DNA from: JARFPW01 sp035464655 | GTDB lineage: Bacteria > Gemmatimonadota > Gemmatimonadetes > Palauibacterales > Palauibacteraceae | Direction of reading: 5' to 3' | Length of the DNA: 64,000 bases | Assembly (NCBI GenBank): GCA_035464655.1 | Contig: DATHRZ010000044.1 | Coordinates: 62,001-126,000, forward strand | Shown: one piece after another, positions 55,293 to 63,369 of the stretch | Numbering within the stretch: position 1 is the stretch's first letter | Layout of the letters: each line of letters begins with the position of its first letter | Notes under the pieces: generated by a model | Database searches by the model: none | Told to the model about the DNA's origin: nothing | Seen by the model: the letters and a program-made list of their open reading frames with translations, nothing else | Program-made: the position numbers and the translations under genes

Positions 55293-56030
55293 TCAATCCC
55301 GAAGGTCGCGCAGCCCGGCCCGATCCACGGGGCGCAGGATCCCACCTTCGAGGCTGAGGATCCGGTCGGTCCGCCGGGCGAGCGACGGATTATGCGTTAC
55401 GACTACGAGCGCCGTTCCGTGGCTCTTGACGAGCTCGAACAGCGCCTCGTGAAGCCGCTCGCTCGTATCGATGTCAAGGTTACCCGAGGGCTCGTCGGCC
55501 AGCAAGACGGGGGGCTCGGCCGCCAGGGCCCGCGCGACCGCCACTCGCTGCTGCTCGCCGCCCGATAGTTTCGACGGACGATGATGCAGCCGCTCGGCGA
55601 GGCCGACCTGCTCGAGCAGGGCGCGGGCGCGCGCGACCGCGGACGACTCGGCCACCCCTGCGATCCAGAGGGGCATCATCACGTTCTCGAGCGCCGTGAA
55701 GTCGCGCAGCAGGTGGTGGAACTGGAATACGAAACCGACGAAACGATTCCGCAGTTCCGCCAGTTCGGCGTCGGGCAACGCTCCGAGGTCGCGGCCCCCG
55801 AGGGCGACGCGTCCGGCCGACGGAAGATCGAGCCCGCCCAGGATATGAAGCAGGGTCGACTTCCCCGACCCGCTCGGTCCGACCACGGCGATCGTCTCGC
55901 CCCTGGCCACCGTGAGATCCAGTCCGCGCAGCACGTGGATGTCATTGCCCGTGGCCCCGCGGAACGTGCGCTTGACGCCCTCCGCGACGATCGGCGGCGC
56001 CTGCGTCGGCACTCCGGCCGTCTCAGTCAT
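55293..56030 (-). CDS. lolD: Lipoprotein-releasing ABC transporter ATP-binding protein LolD
   Basis: A 245-residue ATPase. Walker A is GPSGSGKSTLLHILGGLD, the Q-loop region is FVFQFHHLLRDFTALENV (the FQFHHLL signature is characteristic of LolD), the signature is LSGGEQQRVAVARAL, Walker B is LLADEPSGNLD and the H-loop is VVTHNP. It energises release of outer-membrane lipoproteins to LolA. ATG 56030 overlaps the permease stop by 8 bp. A MacB-type export role is less likely given the LolC-like partner. Confidence 0.93.
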   Translation of the reverse strand: MTETAGVPTQAPPIVAEGVKRTFRGATGNDIHVLRGLDLTVARGETIAVVGPSGSGKSTLLHILGGLDLPSAGRVALGGRDLGALPDAELAELRNRFVGFVFQFHHLLRDFTALENVMMPLWIAGVAESSAVARARALLEQVGLAERLHHRPSKLSGGEQQRVAVARALAAEPPVLLADEPSGNLDIDTSERLHEALFELVKSHGTALVVVTHNPSLARRTDRILSLEGGILRPVDRAGLRDLRD

Positions 56031-57306
56031 GGCGGATCGCCTCCACCGGCGTGTAGCGGGCAGCCTGACGCGAGGGATAGATCGTGGCCAGCAGCGAGAT
56101 CGCGAGGGAGGCCAGCGCGATGATGCCGACGTCGATCGGATCGATGTCGACCGGAAGGCGGTCGATGAAGTATACGTCGCCCGGCAACGTGATGAACTCA
56201 TAGGTGTCGAGCAGCCAGGCCAGCCCGATCCCCGTCAGCAGTCCGAGCGCCGTGCCGATCAGGCCGATCGCCACCCCCTGCAAGACGAAAATCGCCGTCA
56301 CGTCGTCGGCCCGCATCCCCATCGTGCGCAGAATCCCGATTTCACGAATCTTGTCGCGCACGACCATGATCAGGGTCGAGACGATGTTGAATGACGCCAC
56401 GAGCACGATCAGCAGAAGAATGATCCCCATGGCGTACTTTTCGAGCTTCAGGGCCGAAAACAGGCTCGCGTTCTGGCGCTGCCAGTCTTCGACCCTGTAG
56501 TTGAAACCGAGCTGCTCTCCAAGCCGCTCGGCCACCTCGGGTGAGCGCCACGGATCTTCGACGTTGAGCTCGACCCCGGTCACGAAGTCCTCCATGCGCA
56601 GGAGGTCGGCCGCCACCTCGAGGTCCGCGTACGTGAACTTCGTATCGTACTGATACAGGCCCGTCTCGAAGATTCCCGTCACTTCGAACGAGCGCATCTG
56701 TGGCTGGAAGCCGGTCGGCGTTACCTCTGCACCGTGCAAGGCGACCACCGTGACCGGGTCGCCGGGTCGCAGCCCGAGGCGCTGGGCGAGAGTCACGCCG
56801 AGCACGATGCCGGGCCTGCCCGATTCCGTCGGGTCGAACGGCATCCGGCCCGCGATGAGGTGTTCGTCGATCTCCGTCACCCCGAGAGACTCCTCGTCCC
56901 CCGCCAGACCGCGGAACACGGCACCCTCGCCGTAGTTGGTTTCCGGAGGACTCAGGCCCGCCTCCGTGTAGATGAACGGCGCGGCCGCGACCACCGCCTC
57001 GTCCTCGCGCACGATCGACAGCACCGATCGCCACGCCTCCATCCGGCCCCCCTGGCCGCGCTCGAGCACGGTGATGTGGGCGCTCGCCCCGAGAATCTTT
57101 TCGCGCAGATCGGTCTGGAGCCCCGACATGACCGAGATCACGACGATGAGCGCCATCACCCCGACCGCCACGCCACCGATCGCGATCAGCGTGATCAGCG
57201 ACAGGAAGCCGCGGCCCCTTCGGCTGGCGAGGTAACGACGAGCGATCTTCCACTGGAGCCGCCGGCGGGACGCTGCCCGGGGCGGCCCCGCATCAGGCGC
57301 GCTCAT
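56023..57306 (-). CDS. lolC: Lipoprotein-releasing ABC transporter permease (LolC/LolE family)
   Basis: A 427-residue inner-membrane protein. The N-terminus WKIARRYLASRRGRGFLSLI is the LolC/E signature. The first helix (about 35-62) is followed by a large periplasmic domain (about 65-285) and three C-terminal helices, ending PSRQAARYTPVEAIRHD. Only one permease gene is present, so a homodimer (as in LolF-type systems) or a second gene elsewhere is needed. It overlaps the lysS stop by 14 bp. Confidence 0.9.
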   Translation of the reverse strand: MSAPDAGPPRAASRRRLQWKIARRYLASRRGRGFLSLITLIAIGGVAVGVMALIVVISVMSGLQTDLREKILGASAHITVLERGQGGRMEAWRSVLSIVREDEAVVAAAPFIYTEAGLSPPETNYGEGAVFRGLAGDEESLGVTEIDEHLIAGRMPFDPTESGRPGIVLGVTLAQRLGLRPGDPVTVVALHGAEVTPTGFQPQMRSFEVTGIFETGLYQYDTKFTYADLEVAADLLRMEDFVTGVELNVEDPWRSPEVAERLGEQLGFNYRVEDWQRQNASLFSALKLEKYAMGIILLLIVLVASFNIVSTLIMVVRDKIREIGILRTMGMRADDVTAIFVLQGVAIGLIGTALGLLTGIGLAWLLDTYEFITLPGDVYFIDRLPVDIDPIDVGIIALASLAISLLATIYPSRQAARYTPVEAIRHD

Positions 57307-58846
57307 CGCGCAGCACCGGATAGAGCAGCACGTCGCGGATGGCGGACTGCCCGGTGAGAAGCATGACGAGGCGATCGACGCCGAGCCCGAGGCCGCCGGT
57401 CGGCGGCAGCCCGTACTCGAGCGCCCTCACATAGTCGGCGTCGATCTCCGGGGCCTCGAGGTCGCCGGCCGCCCGCGCCCGGGCCTGGGCGCTGAACCGT
57501 TCCCACTGATCGACCGGGTCGTTCAGCTCGCTGAACGCGTTGACGAGCTCGGTACCACCGACGATCACCTCGAAACGTTCGGCCAGCCCCGGGTCGCCCC
57601 GCTTCGGCTTGGCGAGCGGACTCATCTCGATCGGGTAGTCGTAGACGATCGTCGGATCGCTCAGGGTCGGCTCGACGAACCCGCCGAACATCTCGTCGAG
57701 CAGCCTCGGGCGCGACAGGTCGCCGGCGTCCTCGACCCGGCCCGACAGCGCCGCGCGCAGTTCGTCGTCGGACGCGGCGCGGGCGTCGAACCCCGCGCCC
57801 CGTTCGATGGCCTCGAAGAAGGTGATGCGCTCCCAGGGAGCCGACAGGTCGATCGAGGTCCCGTTCCACTCCACCCGGGGCGCTTCGAGCACCTCGCCGG
57901 CCGCCGCGAGCACCAGGCGCTCGGCCAGGCCCATCATGCCCTCGTAGTCGGTGAACGCCGCATAGGCCTCGAGCATCGTGAACTCGGGATTGTGCGTGCG
58001 GTCGAGCCCCTCGTTGCGAAAGTCCTTGCCGATCTCGTAGACGCGATCGAGCATCCCCACCAGCAGGCGCTTGAGGTACAGCTCGTCGGCGATTCTGAGG
58101 TACATCGTCCGATCGAGCGAATGGTGGTGCGTGGTGAACGGACGGGCCAGCGCGCCCCCGTACTGCGGCTGCAGAATCGGTGTCTCCACCTCGAGGTAGT
58201 CTTCCTCGTCGAGCAGGCGACGCAGCGCGCGAACGATGCGGGTGCGGGCGACGAACACCTCACGCACCGACGGGTTCACGGCGAGGTCGGCATAGCGCTG
58301 TCGGTAGCGCATCTCGACGTCGGAAAATCCGCTGTGCACGACCTCGGTTCCGTCGTCGAGCACCTCGGTCTTTCCGAGCGGCAGTGGCCGCAGCGCTTTC
58401 GACAGCAGGAGCAGGCGTTCGACCTTCACCGTGACTTCCCCGGTCCGCGTCCGGAAGAGCTCGCCCTCGACACCCACCCAGTCTCCGAGGTCGAGCAGAT
58501 CGAGCACTTCGCTGTCGCGCTCGTCGAGCTCGTTGCGCTTGAAGTAGACCTGGAGGCGGCCGGTGCGGTCGCCGAGGTGGGCGAACGCGCTGCGTCCCAT
58601 GTCGCGCATCGACATCAGCCGTCCCGCGACCGCGACCCGTCCGGGCTCGGAGTCATCGTCGAAGGCGGCGAGCGCGGCGTCGAGTTCGTGCGACGGCTCG
58701 AAGGAATAGGCGTAGGGTTCGACGCCCAGCTCGCGCAGCCGCAGGAGCTTCGCGTAACGGTCGCGCATCGGCTTCGGGCGGTCCTCCGATGCGTACCACT
58801 CCCTGATCGGCAGCCCGTCGCGCAGCCCCGGGTCGGCGTCGTTCAC
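57293..58846 (-). CDS. lysS: Lysyl-tRNA synthetase (class II)
   Basis: A 517-residue aminoacyl-tRNA synthetase. An OB-fold anticodon-binding domain (about 70-185; RVAVAGRLMSMRDMGRSAFAH) precedes the class II core with motif 2 (YEIGKDFRNEGLDRTHNPEFT) and motif 3 (GLPPTGGLGLGVDRLVMLL). The PIREWYASEDRPKPMRDRYAKL N-terminus is family-like. The start is GTG 58846, in a GTGA overlap with the prfB stop. Confidence 0.96.
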   Translation of the reverse strand: MNDADPGLRDGLPIREWYASEDRPKPMRDRYAKLLRLRELGVEPYAYSFEPSHELDAALAAFDDDSEPGRVAVAGRLMSMRDMGRSAFAHLGDRTGRLQVYFKRNELDERDSEVLDLLDLGDWVGVEGELFRTRTGEVTVKVERLLLLSKALRPLPLGKTEVLDDGTEVVHSGFSDVEMRYRQRYADLAVNPSVREVFVARTRIVRALRRLLDEEDYLEVETPILQPQYGGALARPFTTHHHSLDRTMYLRIADELYLKRLLVGMLDRVYEIGKDFRNEGLDRTHNPEFTMLEAYAAFTDYEGMMGLAERLVLAAAGEVLEAPRVEWNGTSIDLSAPWERITFFEAIERGAGFDARAASDDELRAALSGRVEDAGDLSRPRLLDEMFGGFVEPTLSDPTIVYDYPIEMSPLAKPKRGDPGLAERFEVIVGGTELVNAFSELNDPVDQWERFSAQARARAAGDLEAPEIDADYVRALEYGLPPTGGLGLGVDRLVMLLTGQSAIRDVLLYPVLRDERA

Positions 58847-59959
58847 GCGGTGACTCCCCCGCCCTTGCGCCGCAGGTATCCCTCGATGAACGGATCGAGA
58901 TCGCCGTCGAGCACGCCGGACGCGTTGCCGACCTCGACCTCGGTGCGGTGATCCTTCACCATCGTATAGGGCTGGAGCACGTAGGAGCGGATCTGGTTCC
59001 CCCAGGCAATGTCGGATTTCGAGTCTTCGAGCTTCTGCCGCTCGGCGTTCTTTTCCTCTTCGGCTCTCTTGTACAGCGCCGCCTTCAACATCTTCATCGC
59101 CTTCGCCTTGTTCTTGTGCTGGCTGCGCTCCTGCTGGCAAGCGACGACGATGCCCGTCGGCTCGTGGGTGATGCGGACGGCCGAATCGGTCTTGTTGACG
59201 TGCTGGCCGCCGGCTCCCGAAGCGCGATACGTGTCGATGCGGAGGTCGGACTCGTTGATGTCGATCTCGATGTCGTCGTCGACCACGGGATAGACGAACA
59301 CGGAGGCGAACGACGTGTGCCGCCGGCCCTGCGAATCGAATGGCGAGATCCTGACGAGGCGGTGCACACCGTTCTCCGCCGCGAGGTAACCGTAGGCATG
59401 GTCGCCCGAGATCTCGAGGGTGGCCGATTTCAGGCCCGCCTCCTCGCCCGCCTGCGCTTCGAGCACGTCCACGTTCCACCCGCGCTGCTCGGCGTAACGC
59501 GTGTACATGCGGACGAGCATCTCGGCCCAGTCCTGCGATTCGGTGCCGCCGGCGCCCGGGTGGATCACGAGGAGGGCGTTCCGGTGACTGTCGTCGCCCT
59601 GGAGCATGTTCCTGAGCTCGAGGGCGTCGAGCTGCCGGCCGACCTCGCGCGTGCCCCGCTCGAACTCAGCTTCGAGCTCGGCATCGTCGGCGTCGGACAG
59701 GAGATCGGCGATCTCCTCGAGCTCGGCGATGCGCCCGGCGATCGCCGAGAACGGCTCGGTCCACGCCTTAAGCTCCTGCGAGCGCTCTATGACCCTCCGA
59801 GCCTCTTCCTGCTGATCCCAGAATCCCGGCCTGGCCATGCTTTCTTCCAGCCCGAGGATCTCTTCCTGCCTGGCATCGATGTCAAAGAAACCCCCGAAGC
59901 TCATCGAGACGCTGGGCGTGTTCGCGGAGTTGTTCGCGAACGGCTTCGGATACCGGCAT
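58843..59959 (-). CDS. prfB: Peptide chain release factor 2, expressed through +1 programmed frameshifting
   Basis: The first frame runs from ATG 59959 (AGGGAG ribosome site) for 25 codons ending LRGFL, then meets an in-frame TGA at 59884-59882. A +1 shift at CTT TGA C continues the frame as DIDARQEE to the stop at 58843, for about 371 residues. The later part has the RF2 stop-codon tripeptide SPF (RISPFDSQGRRH) and the peptidyl-hydrolysis motif GGQ (SGAGGQHVNKTDSA). RF2 reads UGA and UAA, and its shift site autoregulates its level, as established in E. coli. An uninterrupted frame reaching 60066 is not the real start. Confidence 0.95.
59881..59895 (-). promoter_or_regulatory. prfB programmed +1 frameshift site
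   Basis: On the minus strand the site reads CGGGGGTTTCTTTGAC. It contains a Shine-Dalgarno-like GGGGG a few bases before the slippery CTT and the in-frame UGA codon 26, followed by C. This reproduces the E. coli element (AGGGGGTATCTTTGAC) and the same codon position. When RF2 is scarce the ribosome slips to the next frame. Confidence 0.9.
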
Positions 59960-59987
59960 GGTCGTCTCCCTGGAGTGTCCCGGAACG

Positions 59988-60006
59988 AAAACGCGGGCCC
60001 CCCGCG
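59988..60006 (-). terminator. Candidate intrinsic terminator between rnr and prfB
   Basis: On the minus strand CGCGGG (60006-60001) and CCCGCG (59997-59992) pair around GGG, followed by TTTTCGTT. It lies in the 81-bp gap after the rnr stop and before the prfB start. Six GC pairs with a short T-run give moderate support; it may reduce rather than abolish read-through into prfB. Confidence 0.4.
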
Positions 60007-60040
60007 CGGCGCGAAGGACCCGTCGAACACGGGGGCGAGT

Positions 60041-62173
60041 CTAGTCCCGCGACCGACCCGGGTCAAGCGGACCCTTCAGGAGCTCGAGATCGATTTCCCG
60101 CGACTCGGGATCGACGCGCGCGACCTGCACCTCGACGCGGTCGCCGAGCTGGAAGCGACGCTTCGAACGCCGGCCCGTGAGCGACCAGCTCTCCTCGTCG
60201 TAGTGGTAATAGTCGTCGACCAGGGAGCTCAGCCGGACTAGCCCCTCGACGAGAACCTCGTCGAGCAGGATGAACATCCCGAAGCCGGTCACGCCGGCGA
60301 TGGTGCCCTCGAAGGTGTCGCCGAGGTGGCGTGTCATGTACTGGATCTTCTTCAGTTCGACGGAATCGCGCTCGGCCGCTTCGGCCCGCCGCTCCCGCTC
60401 CGACGTGTGCCGCGCGGTTCGCTCCAGCGCCTCGAGATCGACCTCGGCGTCCTTTCCGGCCAGCCAGCGGACGAGCGCCCGGTGGACGACGAGGTCGGGA
60501 TAGCGGCGGATCGGGGACGTGAAGTGCAGATAGGCGTCGGATCCGAGGCCGAAGTGCCCGACGTTGCGCGTGGAGTAGCGCGCCTGCTTCATGCTGCGCA
60601 GGGCCACCATCGAGACCAGGTACTCCTGCGGGCGACCGGCCATCTTCTCGACCAGACGGGCCACGTCGGGCGGGCGGACCGGGTCTGCCGTGAGGGGCGC
60701 GTCGAACACCCCCGCCACGCGCCGCAGGCTTTCGAGCCGGTCTTCCGAGGGCGGCTCGTGGATGCGGTACAGGACCGGCAGCTCGTGCTGCTCGCCGATG
60801 CGGGCCACCGTCTCGTTGGTGAGGATCATCAGGTCCTCGACGATGCGGTTCGTCTCGAGCCGGGGACGCGGTCGTATGGCCGTCGGCATTCCGTCGTCGT
60901 CGAGCTCGACGTAGGTCTCCGGCAGGGCGAAGTCGATCGATCCGCGTTCGGCGCGCCGTGCCCGGATGCCGCGGCACACCTTGCGAAGGGTATGCATGGC
61001 GGCCGACGTCTCGTCTGCGGCGGGGGCCTCGAGCATAGCGTTCGCATCCTCGTACGACAGGCGGGCCCGGCTGCGAATCACGCTCCGCATCGCCCGGGCC
61101 TCCTTCACGTTGCCGGCCATGTCCATCCGGTACAGCACGGTCATGGTCAGCCTGTCTTCGTCGGGCACGAGCGAGCACAGGCCGGCGGACAGCTCTTCGG
61201 GCAGCATCGGGACGACGCGGTCGACGAGGTAGACGCTGGTCGCCCGCTCCTCGGCTTCCTGGTCGATCGCGCTGCCGGGCTTCACATACCACGAGACGTC
61301 GGCGATGTGGACGCCGATCTCGACCTCGCCGTCGTCGAGCTCGTACACCGAGATCGCATCGTCGTGGTCGCGTGCATCCGCCGGGTCGATCGTGAACGTA
61401 AGGCGGTCGCGCAGGTCTTCGCGGTCGTGCAGGCTCTCTGGCCGGATTCCCTGGCGTGAGATCTTCTCCGCTTCGTCCTGCACGCGGGACGGGAAGTCGA
61501 GCGCGAGCTGATGGCCGATGAGTATGGCGAGTACGTCGACCCCGGCTCCACCCTGCGGGCCGAGGACTTGCTCGACGCGCCCGACCGGAGACGGACGCCC
61601 TTCGCCCCAGTTCTCGATCGTGATGACCACGACGTCGCCGTCCGTGGCGTCGCCCGAGCTCCCGGCGGGGATGAAGACATCGGTGCCGATATCGGGCTCC
61701 TGCGGGACGACGAAGCCGTATCCCTCCTTCGGATGGTAGATGCCGGCGATCTGCGTCCACGCGCGCTCCACGACCCGGACGATGCGACCCGCCGGGTTGC
61801 GCCCCGGTGGCCGCTGCTCGATCCGGGCGAGGACGCGGTCGCCGTCCACGGCCGTCTCGAGGTTCCGCGCCGGAACGAACACGTCGTCCTCGCCCGGTTC
61901 GTCGGGGATGACGAACCCGTCGCCCTTGCGCGTCACCTGCAGGCGCCCGGGTACGAGATCGAACTGCTCGGGTACGGCGTAGCGCCCCTTACGCTGGCGA
62001 ACGATCGCACCGTCGGCCTCGAGCGTATCGAGCAACCGGCGGAACGCGCGGTAGTCCTCCTGGCTGACTTCGAGCCCCCGGGCCAGCTCCTTCGCCCGCA
62101 TCGGGCGATTCGCCGTCGCGCGCAGGAACTCGAGAACTTTGTCCCGTTCGACGGGAGGGCGATCAGGGCTCAT
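60041..62173 (-). CDS. rnr: Ribonuclease R (RNB-family 3'-5' exoribonuclease)
   Basis: A 710-residue processive RNase. An N-terminal winged-helix region (1-75; KVLEFLRATANRPMRAKELA) is followed by two cold-shock-like domains, the RNB catalytic domain with the metal-binding DPADARDHDDAIS and HIADVSWYVKPGSAID, and a C-terminal S1 domain (EGTIAGVTGFGMFILLDEVL). ATG 62173 gives the family N-terminus; an ATG at 62275 lies inside the next gene upstream. It overlaps the PorV-like stop by 11 bp. Confidence 0.95.
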   Translation of the reverse strand: MSPDRPPVERDKVLEFLRATANRPMRAKELARGLEVSQEDYRAFRRLLDTLEADGAIVRQRKGRYAVPEQFDLVPGRLQVTRKGDGFVIPDEPGEDDVFVPARNLETAVDGDRVLARIEQRPPGRNPAGRIVRVVERAWTQIAGIYHPKEGYGFVVPQEPDIGTDVFIPAGSSGDATDGDVVVITIENWGEGRPSPVGRVEQVLGPQGGAGVDVLAILIGHQLALDFPSRVQDEAEKISRQGIRPESLHDREDLRDRLTFTIDPADARDHDDAISVYELDDGEVEIGVHIADVSWYVKPGSAIDQEAEERATSVYLVDRVVPMLPEELSAGLCSLVPDEDRLTMTVLYRMDMAGNVKEARAMRSVIRSRARLSYEDANAMLEAPAADETSAAMHTLRKVCRGIRARRAERGSIDFALPETYVELDDDGMPTAIRPRPRLETNRIVEDLMILTNETVARIGEQHELPVLYRIHEPPSEDRLESLRRVAGVFDAPLTADPVRPPDVARLVEKMAGRPQEYLVSMVALRSMKQARYSTRNVGHFGLGSDAYLHFTSPIRRYPDLVVHRALVRWLAGKDAEVDLEALERTARHTSERERRAEAAERDSVELKKIQYMTRHLGDTFEGTIAGVTGFGMFILLDEVLVEGLVRLSSLVDDYYHYDEESWSLTGRRSKRRFQLGDRVEVQVARVDPESREIDLELLKGPLDPGRSRD

Positions 62174-63182
62174 AGGACACCGAAAGCTGGAAGGGAAAAC
62201 CCGACTCGAAGTCGGAAAAGTCGTCGAACCGGCGTCCCACATCGAGACCGAAACCGCGGTGCCGCACGCCCACACTCAGCGACGCACCGCTGCGTCCCGT
62301 GCCCGTGGCCGCGTAGCCCATCCGTACGAAGGCGATCGATCGGTAGCCCACCTCGGCGCCCGCGAACAGATCGACGTCGTCGAACTCGGTGAAGGTCTGT
62401 TGCACGTCCGCACGCGCCCGGAGTTCCACCTCGCGGTCGACGGACGGCCCCAGGATGTCGATCTCACCGCCCAACCGCACGCGAGCCGGAAGCGGATCGC
62501 TCGGCCCATCGGAGCGCAGCGACATGCCGCCCCCGAGGTTCGACAGGATCAAGCCGACGCGGAGCCGCTCGAACACGTCCGGCCGGGCCGACACGGCGAC
62601 GTCGAATGCGTGCCCCGTCGCGTCGGGTTCGAGTCCCGTGCAGCCCTGGCACGACCCCCCGAGGCGCACGAACTTGTAGCTTGCTCCGATGTCGAACTGG
62701 GATGATATGGACCTTGCTAGCGTCAATATCGCCAGCGTGTTGGCCATATCGATGGTGCCGATCGGATTGTTCGCGGCATCTCGACCATCGATCGTGCCCA
62801 GGTCGACGGCCAGCAGCGACAGGCCAACCTTCGTGGCGCCCCACGAGGTAACCCCACCCACGGCATGCGTCGAGGTGCCGAAATCGTCGGCACCATGATA
62901 ATAGACCGCCCACTCGTCGATGCCGGCGAGCGCCGCCGGATTCCATACGGCGCCTTCGACGTCGCCCATGGCACCCGCGGTCGCGCCTCCGAATCCGACG
63001 TTGCGCGCCCCGAGCGGGATGAGCAGGAAGGTCGCGGCCTCGGTGGCCGAAGCCGCATCGGACGCCTCCGGACCGGACTGCGCCGAGACCCCGGTCGGAC
63101 GAAGGAGTGAGAGGGCAGCCAGGGTCACCAGGACGCCGGCCGCGCGGATCCCGCTAACGGCGCTAATACGGAACGGCTTCAT
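62163..63182 (-). CDS. PorV/PorQ-family outer-membrane protein
   Basis: A 339-residue protein with a signal peptide (cleaved near VSAQ) and the PorV/PorQ N-terminal hallmark: ATFLLIPLGARNVGFGGATA (about 50-69) then DVEGAVWNPAALAGID. Repeated amphipathic strands suggest a FadL-like 14-strand barrel, and it ends QLSVSYEP. In Bacteroidota PorV works with type IX secretion and lipopolysaccharide shuttling; no other T9SS gene is in the window, so only an outer-membrane barrel can be claimed. It overlaps the Trm112-like gene by 20 bp. Confidence 0.82.
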   Translation of the reverse strand: MKPFRISAVSGIRAAGVLVTLAALSLLRPTGVSAQSGPEASDAASATEAATFLLIPLGARNVGFGGATAGAMGDVEGAVWNPAALAGIDEWAVYYHGADDFGTSTHAVGGVTSWGATKVGLSLLAVDLGTIDGRDAANNPIGTIDMANTLAILTLARSISSQFDIGASYKFVRLGGSCQGCTGLEPDATGHAFDVAVSARPDVFERLRVGLILSNLGGGMSLRSDGPSDPLPARVRLGGEIDILGPSVDREVELRARADVQQTFTEFDDVDLFAGAEVGYRSIAFVRMGYAATGTGRSGASLSVGVRHRGFGLDVGRRFDDFSDFESGFPFQLSVSYEP

Positions 63183-63330
63183 CGATCAGCAGGATCGGGA
63201 TATCGCCATCGATCCTGTACACGAGCCGGCATTCCGGGCAACGCAGTTCGGACTTCTCCTCGTCGTACGCGAGTTCGCCACGGCACCTGGGGCAGACGAT
63301 GATCTCGAGAAGTCGAGTGTCGAGCGCCAT
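63163..63330 (-). CDS. Trm112/YcaR-family small zinc-ribbon protein
   Basis: This protein has 55 residues, starting at ATG 63330 with MALDTRLLEIIVCPRCRGEL. Two CxxC pairs (CPRC and CPEC, about residues 13-16 and 31-34) form a zinc ribbon, and the family ending LVYRIDGDIPILLIDEA is present. Trm112-like proteins activate methyltransferases in eukaryotes and archaea; bacterial YcaR-like members are of unclear role and often sit beside lpxK or kdsB. It is 39 bp after era and overlaps the PorV-like gene. Confidence 0.88.
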   Translation of the reverse strand: MALDTRLLEIIVCPRCRGELAYDEEKSELRCPECRLVYRIDGDIPILLIDEAVPY

Positions 63331-63369
63331 ATGGTCCTTCTCGGCGGAGAGATGCGGGTTTCGGAGCCA

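Noticed and set aside
59876..59884. TTGACA on the minus strand inside prfB as a -35 element.
   Set aside because: It is part of the conserved frameshift site and coding sequence, and no -10 element follows at a suitable distance.
59960..60066. An N-terminal extension of RF2 encoded upstream of the frameshift site in the downstream frame.
   Set aside because: The alternative frame begins with sequence unlike RF2, while ATG 59959 has a ribosome site and reproduces the family N-terminus up to codon 26.
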